The notes beneath the pieces were generated by a model, which saw only the letters and a list, made by a program, of their open reading frames with translations, was not told the DNA's origin and made no database searches. Of a stretch of DNA of 64,000 nt, positions 28,182 to 36,935 are shown piece after piece. Source of the stretch: CAVXDY01 sp963721335 (GTDB lineage Bacteria > Actinomycetota > Thermoleophilia > Miltoncostaeales > Miltoncostaeaceae); the NCBI GenBank assembly GCA_963721335.1, contig CAVRIV010000002.1, forward strand, positions 620,001 to 684,000, given 5' to 3'. Numbering within the stretch: position 1 is the first letter of the stretch; every line of letters starts with the position of its first letter. Made by a program: the position numbers and the translations under genes.

Positions 28182-29353
28182 GCCCCCACCGGAACGGTGG
28201 CGCGGACCACACCGCCTACGAGCGCCGGTTCGCGGCCCTGATCGCGCCCGAGGCGCAGGCGTTCGCCTTCTGGAAGGGCCGCGTCGCCCTCTACGCGATC
28301 CTCCGGGCGCTCGACGTGGGACCGGGCGACGAGGTGATCGTGCCGGGGTTCACGTGCGTGGTCGTGCCGAACGCGATCCGGCTCACCGGCGCGAGCCCGG
28401 TCTACGCCGACATCTCGAACGAGGGCTACAACGTCGACCCCGCGTGCGTCGCGGCCGCGATCACGCCGCGCACGCGGGCCCTCGTGATGCAGCACAGCTT
28501 CGGCCTGCCGGCCGCCGCCGACCGGCTGCGGGAGATCGCCCGCGCCCGCGGCCTGCGCATCATCGAGGATTGCGCGCACGCGCTCGGCGGCACCCTCGGG
28601 GGCCGAACCCTCGGCACGCTGGGCGATGCGTCGTTCTTCAGCTTCCAGTGGTCGAAGCCGTACACGACCGGCCTCGGCGGGATGGCCGTGACCCAGGACC
28701 CCGAGCTGGCCGCGCGGCTGCGAGACCACCAGAGCCGGTGCTCGCCCCCGCCGCTCACCGCCCGCGCGCAGCTCTTCGCGCAGTATCAGGCGTACGTGCG
28801 GCTCTTCTCTCCGAAGCTCTACTGGCGCGCCCAGGGCATCCTGCGAGCGGTCTCCCGGTTGGGGCTCTTCGTCGGCTCGTCCAGCGCCGGCGAGCTGAAG
28901 GGCGAGGCGCCCACCGATCACACCTGGCTCATGGCGGGGTTCCAGCAGTCGACGGGCGAGCGCCTGATCGGCACCCTCCCCGCGCGGGATGCACACGCGC
29001 GCGCGCTGGCCCGGCGATACGCGTCGCACCTCGACGCGGGCGGCTGGCCGACCCCCGAGCTCACGGAGGAGTCGCGTCTCCTGCGATTCCCGTTGCTCGT
29101 CGGAAACAAGAGGGCCCTCCTCGATTCCGCCCGCGACGAGCGCATCGAGCTGGGCTCCTGGTTCGAGACCCCGCTGCATCCGGTGCCCATGGAGCAGCAC
29201 GCCTCCTTCGGCTACGCCCTGGGGGACTGCCCCAACGCCGAACGGGCCGCCGAGCGGATCGTCAACCTGCCCCTGCACGCGCGCGTCGCGCCGGACGAGG
29301 CGGACCGGATCGCCCGCTTCGTGGTGCGGCACGCCGTCCATCCCCGGGACTGA
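28178..29353 (+). CDS. DegT/DnrJ/EryC1-family sugar aminotransferase
   Basis: The 391-residue protein is a PLP-dependent enzyme of the type that puts an amino group on a nucleotide-linked keto-sugar. It has VIVPGFTCVVVPNAI, the PLP-stacking and binding segment IIEDCAHALGG with its Asp, and the Schiff-base Lys in FFSFQWSKPYTTGLGGMAV. GGAGG lies 10 bases before the ATG. The residues match the active family, so it is probably functional. It would supply an amino sugar for the polymer. It faces away from the wzz-like genes. Confidence 0.88.
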   Translation: MSPHRNGGADHTAYERRFAALIAPEAQAFAFWKGRVALYAILRALDVGPGDEVIVPGFTCVVVPNAIRLTGASPVYADISNEGYNVDPACVAAAITPRTRALVMQHSFGLPAAADRLREIARARGLRIIEDCAHALGGTLGGRTLGTLGDASFFSFQWSKPYTTGLGGMAVTQDPELAARLRDHQSRCSPPPLTARAQLFAQYQAYVRLFSPKLYWRAQGILRAVSRLGLFVGSSSAGELKGEAPTDHTWLMAGFQQSTGERLIGTLPARDAHARALARRYASHLDAGGWPTPELTEESRLLRFPLLVGNKRALLDSARDERIELGSWFETPLHPVPMEQHASFGYALGDCPNAERAAERIVNLPLHARVAPDEADRIARFVVRHAVHPRD

Positions 29354-29367
29354 GCACGACCTCGCCG

Positions 29368-30546
29368 GTGGGTGAGCTCGGGCAGGCCCGGCCGCCGCGG
29401 CTGCTGATCGTGTCGACCGTCTACAACATGATCCGCGACTTCCTGCTGCCGTACGCGGCCCACTACCGGGATCTCGGATGGCAGGTCGACGCCCTCGCAC
29501 AGCGCGACGACACCTACGACGAGTGCGCCGCGTCGTTCGACCGGGCGTGGGAGATCGGCTGGTCGCGCCACCCGGGCGAGTTGCGGAACATCCCCGGCCA
29601 GCTCCGTCAGGTCCGCCGTCTCGTGGAGGACGAGGGCTACGACCTCGTGCACGTCCACACGCCGATCGCCGGGTTCCTCGCCCGCATGGCGCTCCGGGGC
29701 AGGCACCGCCCGCCGGGCACCTCGGTGCTCTACACCGCGCACGGCTTTCACTTCCGGCCCGGCGGCGGCCGGGCGGCGAACCTGGCCTTCCTGGGAGCCG
29801 AGAGGCTGGCGGGCCGCTGGACCGACCACCTGATCGTGATCAACCGCATCGACGAGGGCGCCGCCCTGCGGCATCACCTGGTGCCGCCCGACCGCGTCCA
29901 CTACATGCCCGGCATCGGCATCGACACCGGCCGCTACGTGCCCGAGCACGTCTCGGCTGCCGAGGTCGCCGCGTTCCGGGCCGAGATCGGCCTCGGCGCC
30001 GGCGAACGCCTGTACCTGATGATCGCCGAGTTCACCTTCAACAAGCGCCATCGCGACGTGGTGCAGGCCTTCTCCAGGCTGGAGCGGCCGGGCGCGCACC
30101 TCGCGATCGCCGGGCGCGACGGCCCGGCCCTGGAGCCCACCCGCGAGCTCGTCGAGCGCCTGGGCCTTGGCGACCGCGTCCATTTCCTCGGGTTCCGCGA
30201 CGACGTCCCCGTGATGATCCGGGCGTCGACCGGCGTGCTCCTCGTCTCGGGCCGCGAGGGGCTGCCCCGGAGCGTCCTGGAGTCGATGTGCCTCGCCAGG
30301 CCGGTGATCGGCACGCGCATCCGCGGCATCACGGAGCTGCTGGAGGGCGCCGGTGGGATCCTGGTCGAGGTGGGCGACGTCGCGGCGATCCGCCAGGCGG
30401 TGCGCCTGCTCGACGACGACCCCGTGCGAGCGCGGGCCCTCGGCGAGCTCGGCCGGCTCCACAGCCGGACCTTCGATCTGCGGGCCACCCTCGCCCTGCA
30501 CGACGAGCTCTACGCGCTGGCCCTCGGCGCGCGGGTGCCCGCCTGA
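29368..30546 (+). CDS. Glycosyltransferase, GT4-like
   Basis: The 392-residue protein shows LLIVSTVYNMIRDFLLPYAAHYRDLGWQVD at the N-terminus, then DLVHVHTPIAGFLARMA and TAHGFHFRPGG, and in the C-terminal half MPGIGIDTGRYV, HLAIAGRDGP, RVHFLGFRDDVP and EGLPRSVLESMCLARPVIGT. That last stretch is the EX7E motif of retaining GT4 enzymes and, with HGFHF, resembles the WcfS/EpsD-type hexosaminyltransferases. I used GTG 29368; it follows the aminotransferase by 14 bases and is likely co-transcribed with it. Confidence 0.87.
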   Translation: MGELGQARPPRLLIVSTVYNMIRDFLLPYAAHYRDLGWQVDALAQRDDTYDECAASFDRAWEIGWSRHPGELRNIPGQLRQVRRLVEDEGYDLVHVHTPIAGFLARMALRGRHRPPGTSVLYTAHGFHFRPGGGRAANLAFLGAERLAGRWTDHLIVINRIDEGAALRHHLVPPDRVHYMPGIGIDTGRYVPEHVSAAEVAAFRAEIGLGAGERLYLMIAEFTFNKRHRDVVQAFSRLERPGAHLAIAGRDGPALEPTRELVERLGLGDRVHFLGFRDDVPVMIRASTGVLLVSGREGLPRSVLESMCLARPVIGTRIRGITELLEGAGGILVEVGDVAAIRQAVRLLDDDPVRARALGELGRLHSRTFDLRATLALHDELYALALGARVPA

Positions 30547-30579
30547 GCACGCCGGGCTCCGCCGCGGTGGCCGCCTCGC

Positions 30580-30585
30580 GATAAT
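30580..30585 (+). promoter_or_regulatory. -10 element (GATAAT) of the MFS gene
   Basis: GATAAT sits six bases before the ATG at 30592, another probable leaderless start. Confidence 0.5.
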
Positions 30586-30591
30586 CGCCCG

Positions 30592-31854
30592 ATGGTCCCG
30601 ATCCCCGCCGTACTCCGCACGCCCGCCTTCCGGCGCGTGTGGCTGGCGAGCCTGGCCTCCAACGCCGGCTCCTGGCTCCAGGTGGTGGCCAGCGGCTGGC
30701 TGATCTTCCAGCTCACCGACAGCCCGGCGGCGGTGGGGGCCCTGGCCCTGGTGACCCGTGCGCCGGCGTTCGTGCTCTCCACCTACGGCGGGGAGCTGGC
30801 CGACCGGTTCGACCGGCGCTCCGTGGGCATGTGGACGTTCGCGCTCCAGGCCGTGGCGGCCGGAACGCTCGCGCTGATCACGTTCGCGGGCGGGGCGAGC
30901 GTGGCCGCGATCTACGTGCTGACCTTCGCGGTCGGGGTGGGGTTCGCCCTGGGACTCCCCGCGATGCTCGCCCTCATCCCGACGCTGGTGCCGCCCGCCC
31001 GGCTCTCGCAGGCGGTGAGCCTGAACGCCGCGGGGATCAACGTGGCGCGGCTCGCCGGGCCGGCCATCGGGGGCGGCGTGCTCGCGGTCTTCGGCGCCAC
31101 GGCGTGCTTCGCCCTGAACGCCGTCTCGTTCCTCGCGCTGGTGTGGGTGCTCTGGCGCCTCGCCCCGCGCCCGCCCGTCGCCGGGCGCGTCCGCTCGAGC
31201 ACCCGGCAGGCGCTCGACTACGCGCGGCGGGATCCGGCCATGCGGCGCCTGCTGCTCAGCGTCGGCCTGTTCACGGCCCTCGCCTCGCCGTTGCAGGAGC
31301 TCGCGCCGGTGGTGGCCGATCGCCTCGACGCCGGCCCCGAGGGCCTGGGGCTGCTGCTCGGGGCCATGGGCGGCGGCGCGCTCGCCGGGGCCTGGCTCCT
31401 GGAGCACCTGCACGGGCGCGGGCTGCCGCGCCACCGCGCCCTGCCGATCTCGATCATCGCGTTCTCGGGCGGGCTCGTGATCGTGGCGGTCACGCCGTGG
31501 CTGGCCCTGGGCCTCGTCGGCATGGCCTTCGCGGGTGCGTTCTGGATCTGGCAGTTCGCCGCCACGAACACGGCGATCCAGCTGCGGGCGCCCGAGTCAC
31601 TGCTCGGGCGGATGCTGGGCCTCTACCAGCTCGCCGTGATCGGGCCGATCGCCATCGGGTCGGCCGTGGCGGGCCTCGTGGCCCAGGCCGTGGGGATCCA
31701 GGCCACGCTCATGGGCTGCGCGGCGCTCCTCGCCCTGTGGGGCGTCTGGAGCCTGCGCAACGCCGTCGTGGAGATCGACGCCGGACGCTGGTCAGTCGAG
31801 GAAGGCGGCGATCGCGTCGAGCGTCCGGTCCGGGACCCGGCCCTCGACCTGTAG
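30592..31854 (+). CDS. MFS transporter
   Basis: The roughly 420-residue protein begins with VLRTPAFRRVWLASLASNAGSW, the usual opening of the enterobactin-exporter-like (DUF894) MFS group, and has about 11-12 helices. The loop ELADRFDRRSVGMW is the conserved MFS motif A equivalent (GxLaDRxxRR). The last residues after about WSVEEGG run 63 bases into the gene on the opposite strand and may be read-through. Substrate is unknown; a link to the polysaccharide locus is not evident. Confidence 0.87.
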   Translation: MVPIPAVLRTPAFRRVWLASLASNAGSWLQVVASGWLIFQLTDSPAAVGALALVTRAPAFVLSTYGGELADRFDRRSVGMWTFALQAVAAGTLALITFAGGASVAAIYVLTFAVGVGFALGLPAMLALIPTLVPPARLSQAVSLNAAGINVARLAGPAIGGGVLAVFGATACFALNAVSFLALVWVLWRLAPRPPVAGRVRSSTRQALDYARRDPAMRRLLLSVGLFTALASPLQELAPVVADRLDAGPEGLGLLLGAMGGGALAGAWLLEHLHGRGLPRHRALPISIIAFSGGLVIVAVTPWLALGLVGMAFAGAFWIWQFAATNTAIQLRAPESLLGRMLGLYQLAVIGPIAIGSAVAGLVAQAVGIQATLMGCAALLALWGVWSLRNAVVEIDAGRWSVEEGGDRVERPVRDPALDL

Positions 31855-32604
31855 GAAGTGGCCGGCGCCCGGGACCCGCAGGGTGCGGGTGGGCCGCCCG
31901 GCCCGCTCCCGGGCCCGGGCGATCCGCGTCATGTCCGACACCGGGACCGTGCGATCGGCGGTGCCGTGCACCAGGAGCGCCGGCTGGGGGGCCCGGACCG
32001 CGTCCGGCACGGGGTTGCGCCCCAGGGTGGCCGACGCCACCTCGGGGCCCACCAGCCGCGCCAGCAGCCGGGCCGCCGTGCCCGAGACCCGCGGCAGCAG
32101 CGCGAGGCGCCGCCCCGGAGCCGACAGGGTCACCACGCGCTGCACCGGCGCCGTGCGGGCGGCGCGCAGCGCCAGGTTGCCCCCCTGGCTGTGGCCCATC
32201 AGCGCGACGCGCGAGGAGTTGACCCCCGGCATCGCCACCAGCGCCCGCGCCACGGTGCCGGCGTCCGCCGCGAGTGGACGCGCGTCGAGCCAGGCGAGGT
32301 TCGGCCCCGTCGAGTCGCCGATGCCGCGCTTGTCGTAGCGCAGCACCGCGACGCCGCGGCGCGCGAGCCCGTCGGCGATCTGCCGGTACACCCCGCCGCC
32401 TCCGCCGCCCAGCGCGCCGTCGCGGTTCGTGGGGCCGAAGCCGCCGACCAGGGCGACCGCCGGGAAGGGTCCGCGACCGGGGGGGAGGTCGAGCGTGCCG
32501 GCGAGGGTCACGCCGCCGCCCGCGGGGATGCTCACCGCCCGCTCGGTGGGCGCCGCCGGGGCGCCGGCCAGGAGGACGAGGGCTGCGACGACGGAGGCGA
32601 GCAC
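31792..32604 (-). CDS. Secreted alpha/beta hydrolase
   Basis: The 270-residue product has an N-terminal signal-like segment (MLASVVAALVLLAGAPAAPTE) and a complete catalytic triad: nucleophile Ser in MGHSQGG, Asp in VHGTADRTVP, and His in GAGHFLQ. The oxyanion region is ALVGGFGPTNRDG and a conserved YDKRGIGDSTG follows. This is the dienelactone hydrolase/BAAT-like esterase group. GTG 32604 follows a TACCCT -10 by seven bases. Its natural substrate cannot be deduced. Confidence 0.85.
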   Translation of the reverse strand: MLASVVAALVLLAGAPAAPTERAVSIPAGGGVTLAGTLDLPPGRGPFPAVALVGGFGPTNRDGALGGGGGGVYRQIADGLARRGVAVLRYDKRGIGDSTGPNLAWLDARPLAADAGTVARALVAMPGVNSSRVALMGHSQGGNLALRAARTAPVQRVVTLSAPGRRLALLPRVSGTAARLLARLVGPEVASATLGRNPVPDAVRAPQPALLVHGTADRTVPVSDMTRIARARERAGRPTRTLRVPGAGHFLQVEGRVPDRTLDAIAAFLD

Positions 32605-32611
32605 GAGATCC

Positions 32612-32617
32612 AGGGTA
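32612..32617 (-). promoter_or_regulatory. -10 element (TACCCT) of the hydrolase gene
   Basis: On the minus strand TACCCT lies seven bases before the GTG start, again fitting a leaderless transcript. Confidence 0.45.
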
Positions 32618-32671
32618 ACCCGGGGCCTTTCGCGCCTGCCCTACCCTCCCGGTTAACTCCGGGGTCTCGGC

Positions 32672-32677
32672 TATCCT
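32672..32677 (+). promoter_or_regulatory. -10 element (TATCCT) of the M20 peptidase gene
   Basis: TATCCT lies six bases before the GTG at 32684, matching the leaderless pattern. Confidence 0.5.
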
Positions 32678-32683
32678 GCCCCG

Positions 32684-33787
32684 GTGGACGAGGTCCAGCT
32701 CGCCGAGCGGCTGATCGCCTACGACACCTCCCGCCGTTCCGGCATCGCCCTGGCCACCGACTTCGTCGCGGGCTGGCTGGAGGCTCGTGGGGCGGCGGTC
32801 GAGCGCGTCGAGACCGGCGGCCGGCGGTGCCTGGTGGCCCGGGTCGGCTCCGGCCCCGTCCGGCTCATCTTCAACGGTCATCTCGACGTGGTGCCGGGCC
32901 ATCCCGAGCAGTTCCAGCCCCGCATCGACGGCGGGCGGCTCCTCGGCCGCGGCGCCTACGACATGAAGGCGGCCCTCGCGGCGATGATGCTCGCCACGAC
33001 GGACCTCCTGGGCTCGCTCGCGGGCGCTCAGGTCGAGCTGATCGTGGTGCCCGACGAGGAACGGGCCGAGCCGGGGGAGAACTGTACCCAGATGCTGGTG
33101 CGCGACGGATTGAGGGCCGACTTCGTGGTGTGCGGTGAGCCGACCGACATGCGGGTGGGCGTGCAGGCCAAGGGGGTGCTGCTGGTGCGCCTGGAGGTGC
33201 CGGGCACGGCCGCCCACGGGTCCACGCCATGGCTGGGCGACAACGCCGTCCTCCGGGCGGTGGACATCTTCCGGCGCATCCAGACGCTGCCCTTCGCCGG
33301 TGAGTCGGCGCCCCTCTTCGAGCGCCCCTCGATCAACCTCGGCCGCATCCAGGGCGGCGACGCCGTGAACAAGGTCCCGGACTCCTGCCGGATGGACGTC
33401 AACCTGCGCTACCTGCCCGGCCAGGACCCCGACGAGGTGCTGCGCCAGGTGCGCTCGCTCGACCCGCGCGCGACGGTGGACGTGCTGCTGGAGCGGCCTC
33501 CGGCCGACGTGTCGCCCGACCATCCCATGGTGCTGATGCTGCTGGCGGCGGCGAGCCGCCACGAGCCCTCGGCCACCTCGGTGGGGCGCGACGGGGCATC
33601 GGACGCCGTGGCCTTCCTCGAGGTGGGGGTGCCCGCCGTCGAGTTCGGGCCCCGCGGCGGCGGCCACCACGGGCCCGAGGAGTTCGTGGAGATCGACAGC
33701 CTGCCGCGCTACCGTCGCGCGCTGGTCGAGTTCGCCCACCGCGCGGCGCAGCAGGCCGCTCCCGCCGCGCCGGGAGAGGCGGCGTGA
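32684..33787 (+). CDS. M20-family deacylase/peptidase (DapE/ArgE-like)
   Basis: The 367-residue protein is a two-zinc amidohydrolase of the succinyl-diaminopimelate desuccinylase/acetylornithine deacetylase type. Metal and catalytic residues are visible: His and Asp in FNGHLDVVPGH, Asp in GRGAYDMKAAL, the Glu pair in VVPDEER, VCGEPTDM, and His in GGGHHGPEEFVEI. The dimerisation domain includes GTAAHGSTPWLGDNAV. It is coupled by GTGA to the LCP gene. A role in lysine or arginine synthesis is possible, but specificity within M20 is not reliable from motifs. Confidence 0.87.
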   Translation: MDEVQLAERLIAYDTSRRSGIALATDFVAGWLEARGAAVERVETGGRRCLVARVGSGPVRLIFNGHLDVVPGHPEQFQPRIDGGRLLGRGAYDMKAALAAMMLATTDLLGSLAGAQVELIVVPDEERAEPGENCTQMLVRDGLRADFVVCGEPTDMRVGVQAKGVLLVRLEVPGTAAHGSTPWLGDNAVLRAVDIFRRIQTLPFAGESAPLFERPSINLGRIQGGDAVNKVPDSCRMDVNLRYLPGQDPDEVLRQVRSLDPRATVDVLLERPPADVSPDHPMVLMLLAAASRHEPSATSVGRDGASDAVAFLEVGVPAVEFGPRGGGHHGPEEFVEIDSLPRYRRALVEFAHRAAQQAAPAAPGEAA

Positions 33788-35619
33788 GCCCACCTCCTCG
33801 CGACGAGCCCCCGCACCGGAAGGCGCGCTACTGGCGCGTTCACCGCCCTCGCAGCCGCCTGTGGCTCGCGATCTTCGGGTGGACGCTCTGGGGGCTCATC
33901 GGGCTCGCGGTCGCCGTGGCGGTGGGCGGCTACATCGCGCTCGACGACACGCTGGAGGCGGCCGCGCCCAACACGCCCGAGGCACGGGCCGCGCGCGCGG
34001 CCACGAGGCCCGCGCTGCCCGGCCAGCCCAAGAACATCCTCCTGATCGGCTCGGACGTGAGGCCCGACGAGGGCGGTCCGGGCCGGAGCGACACCCTGAT
34101 CCTCGTCCGCATGGACAGCCGCCGCGGCTTCATCTCGATGCTCTCCTTCCCGCGCGACCTCTACGTGCCGATCGACGGGGGGTTCCCCGACAAGATCAAC
34201 GCGGCGTACAGCCGTGGCACGGACGTGGCCATCCGGACCGTCGAGCAGCTCACCGGCGAGCCCGTGAACTACTACGTCGACATCAACTTCACGGGCTTCG
34301 CCGAGCTCGTGAACGAGCTCGGGGGGGTCTACATCGACGTCGACCGCCGCTACTACAACCCGGAGGGCACCGGATACGCCCCGATCGACCTCCAGCCCGG
34401 GTATCAGCGGCTCAACGGCAACGACGCGCTCGACTACGTGCGCTACCGCCACACCGACTCCACCTACGCGCGCGACGCGCGCCAGCAGATGTTCCTCGCC
34501 GAGCTGAAGCGCCAGACGAAGGACATCGGCAGCGTCGCGAGCCTGCCGCGCCTGAAGAGGCTCTTCGGCAAGGACATCCAGATGGACATCACCAATCCGC
34601 GGACGTTCCTGTCGCTGCTCGAGCTCGCCCTCGTGACCCCGAAGGACAAGATCGCGAAGGTGAAGATCCAGGGCACGGACGACATGACCTCGGCGGGGGC
34701 CTCGATCCAGACCGCCTCCGAGGCCACGATCGACGAGGCCGTGGCCGAGTGGAAGGACCCGAGCTTCGAGAACGACACCAGCCCGGGCGGCCGGGCGCGC
34801 AAGCCGTCCGAGGTTGACGTGACGGTGCTCAACGGCAGCGGCCGGGTCCTCGCCGCCGAGGACGTCGCCGAGGCCCTCTCCGAGAAGGGCTATCGCGCCC
34901 GGGTGGGCGGGAACGCCGAGAGCTTCGACTTCACCTCGAGTGCCGTCTACTACGCGTCGGCCTACCGCGACGCGGCCAAGAAGATCCAGGCGCTCCTCGG
35001 CCCGTCGGCGTCGAGTGCGCCGCTGGAGCCCCATCAGGCCCGCGGCAACGAGGTCGTGGTCGTCACCGGCACCGACTTCACCGGGACGCTCGCGACCCCG
35101 CCGAAGGCCGAGGAGCGCCCGGCGGCGAGCACGGTGGACACGACGAGCCTCGTGGACGGCGTCCGCCGCGCGCAGCGCGCGTTGGGCTTCCGGATGATGG
35201 TGCCGATGAAGGTGGCGAGCGGCTCGCGCCTTCGGATCCTGCGCGCCTACCGGGTCAACGTGGGCTCCGGCGACGGCGGTCCGCCGGCCGTGAAGATGGT
35301 CTTCGAGACCGGCTACCACAAGTACTGGGGCATCACGATGACGACCATGAAGAACCCCCCGATCGTGGGGGGGGAAACCGGCTCGTACGAGTCGGGTGGC
35401 CGCGAGTACCTGACGTACTATGACGGCCGGAACCTGCAGCGTCTCGCTTTCCGAAAGGGCAACGTGACGTTCTGGATCTCGAACACCCTTGAAAACGACC
35501 TCAGCGCCAAGACGATCGAGGAGATCGCGAAGTCGATGCGTCCCGTGAACCGCGCCAAGCTGCCCAAGGGCCGCACCGACACCCCCATCGACGTGGAGTT
35601 CGAGGGCTCCACGCCGTGA
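33784..35619 (+). CDS. LytR-CpsA-Psr (LCP) family protein with LytR_C domain and an extra C-terminal domain
   Basis: The 611-residue protein has one membrane helix (about residues 28-54), then an extracellular LCP domain: ILLIGSDVRPDEGG, RSDTLILVRMD, SFPRDLYVPI, and RYRHTDSTYARDARQQ with the conserved Arg residues that bind the polyprenyl pyrophosphate. A LytR_C domain follows at about 340-410 (VDVTVLNGSGRVLAAEDVAE). The last 150-200 residues, with YHKYWGITMTTMKNPP, are a further domain I do not recognise as standard. LCP proteins attach wall glycopolymers to peptidoglycan, which fits this locus. It overlaps the dehydrogenase gene. Confidence 0.9.
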   Translation: MSPPPRDEPPHRKARYWRVHRPRSRLWLAIFGWTLWGLIGLAVAVAVGGYIALDDTLEAAAPNTPEARAARAATRPALPGQPKNILLIGSDVRPDEGGPGRSDTLILVRMDSRRGFISMLSFPRDLYVPIDGGFPDKINAAYSRGTDVAIRTVEQLTGEPVNYYVDINFTGFAELVNELGGVYIDVDRRYYNPEGTGYAPIDLQPGYQRLNGNDALDYVRYRHTDSTYARDARQQMFLAELKRQTKDIGSVASLPRLKRLFGKDIQMDITNPRTFLSLLELALVTPKDKIAKVKIQGTDDMTSAGASIQTASEATIDEAVAEWKDPSFENDTSPGGRARKPSEVDVTVLNGSGRVLAAEDVAEALSEKGYRARVGGNAESFDFTSSAVYYASAYRDAAKKIQALLGPSASSAPLEPHQARGNEVVVVTGTDFTGTLATPPKAEERPAASTVDTTSLVDGVRRAQRALGFRMMVPMKVASGSRLRILRAYRVNVGSGDGGPPAVKMVFETGYHKYWGITMTTMKNPPIVGGETGSYESGGREYLTYYDGRNLQRLAFRKGNVTFWISNTLENDLSAKTIEEIAKSMRPVNRAKLPKGRTDTPIDVEFEGSTP

Positions 35620-36935
35620 GCTCGCGAGTCGGAGTGATCGGGGCCGGCTACGTCGGCCTGGTGACCGGTGTCTGCCTGGCCTCGATGGGGCACCGGGTGA
35701 CCCTGCGCGACATCGACGAGCTCAAGGTCGCCGCGCTCAACGACGGAGTGGTGCCGATCTACGAGCCCGGGGTCGCCGAGCTGATGGCGGAGCACCGCGA
35801 GCGGCTCGTCTACACGCTGTCGCTCGAGGAGATGCTGGAGTCCTCGGAGGTCGTCTTCATCGCGGTCGACACGCCCCCGACCTACTCCGGCGACGCGGAC
35901 CTGTCGCGGGTGATGGCGGTCGTGGCGGAGCTCGAGAAGGTGGGCGCCGACGCGCGCCACGTGCTGGTGATGAAGAGCACCGTGCCCGTGGGCACGGGCG
36001 AGCGGGTGCGGGCCGAGCTCGACGCCCGCGGGCTCTCCGCGGTGGGCTACTGCTCCAACCCCGAGTTCCTGAAGGAGGGCGCCGCGGTGCCCGACTTCCT
36101 GCACCCGGACCGGGTGGTGATCGGCGACTTCGACCCCCGTCACGGCGATCTGGTCGCGGAGCTCTACCGGCCCCTGGGCGCCCCGATCGTGCGCACCACC
36201 GTCCCCTCGGCGGAGATGGTCAAGTACGCGTCCAACGCCTTCCTCGCCACGAAGATCAGCTTCATCAACGAGATCGCCAACGTCTGCGAGGAGGTGGGCG
36301 CGGACGTGTCGGTGGTCGCCCACGGGATGGGGCTCGACCCGCGCATCGGCCCCTCCTTCCTGCGGGCCGGCATCGGCTTCGGCGGCAGCTGCTTCCCCAA
36401 GGACGTCTCGGCCCTCAAGCAGCTCGCCGGGAACTCGGGCTACCACTTCCAGCTCCTCACCTCGGTCATCGAGGTCAACGAGCTGCAGAAGCGGCGCGTG
36501 ATCGGCAAGCTCAAGAAGCACCTCGGGTCGCTCGAGGGGCGCCGGGTGGCGCTTCTGGGCCTGGCGTTCAAGCCCGAGACCGACGACATGCGCGAGGCCT
36601 CCAGCCTGGTGCTGGCCGCGCGGCTGCTGGCGGAGGGCGCCGAGGTCTGCGCCTACGACCCCGTGGTCCAGGCGGCCGACCGCCTGCACGGCGTGGAGAT
36701 GTGCGGGAGCGCCGAGGAGGCCATGGCCGACGCCGACGCCGCGGTGGTCGTGACGGAGTGGGACGTGATCGTCAACCTCGACTGGGCGGCGGCGGCGCCG
36801 ACCATGCGCACCCCCCTGGTCATCGACGGCCGCAACGTCCTCGATCCGGAGGTCATGACGGCGCTCGGATACACGTTCGAGGGCATCGGACGCGTCCCGG
36901 CTCCGGCCGCTCACCCCCAGCGGGTCATCGGCTGA
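35616..36935 (+). CDS. UDP-glucose/GDP-mannose 6-dehydrogenase family enzyme
   Basis: The 439-residue enzyme oxidises a nucleotide sugar twice to the uronic acid, most likely UDP-glucose to UDP-glucuronate. The NAD motif is GAGYVGLVTG, and the catalytic Cys is at about residue 259 in GFGGSCFPKDV. STVPVGTG, CSNPEFLKEGAAV and the C-terminal LGLAFKPETDDMREA are all present. All key residues are kept. Its stop overlaps the following nucleotidyltransferase (TGATG), so uronic-acid supply is tied to sugar activation. Confidence 0.92.
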   Translation: MSSRVGVIGAGYVGLVTGVCLASMGHRVTLRDIDELKVAALNDGVVPIYEPGVAELMAEHRERLVYTLSLEEMLESSEVVFIAVDTPPTYSGDADLSRVMAVVAELEKVGADARHVLVMKSTVPVGTGERVRAELDARGLSAVGYCSNPEFLKEGAAVPDFLHPDRVVIGDFDPRHGDLVAELYRPLGAPIVRTTVPSAEMVKYASNAFLATKISFINEIANVCEEVGADVSVVAHGMGLDPRIGPSFLRAGIGFGGSCFPKDVSALKQLAGNSGYHFQLLTSVIEVNELQKRRVIGKLKKHLGSLEGRRVALLGLAFKPETDDMREASSLVLAARLLAEGAEVCAYDPVVQAADRLHGVEMCGSAEEAMADADAAVVVTEWDVIVNLDWAAAAPTMRTPLVIDGRNVLDPEVMTALGYTFEGIGRVPAPAAHPQRVIG

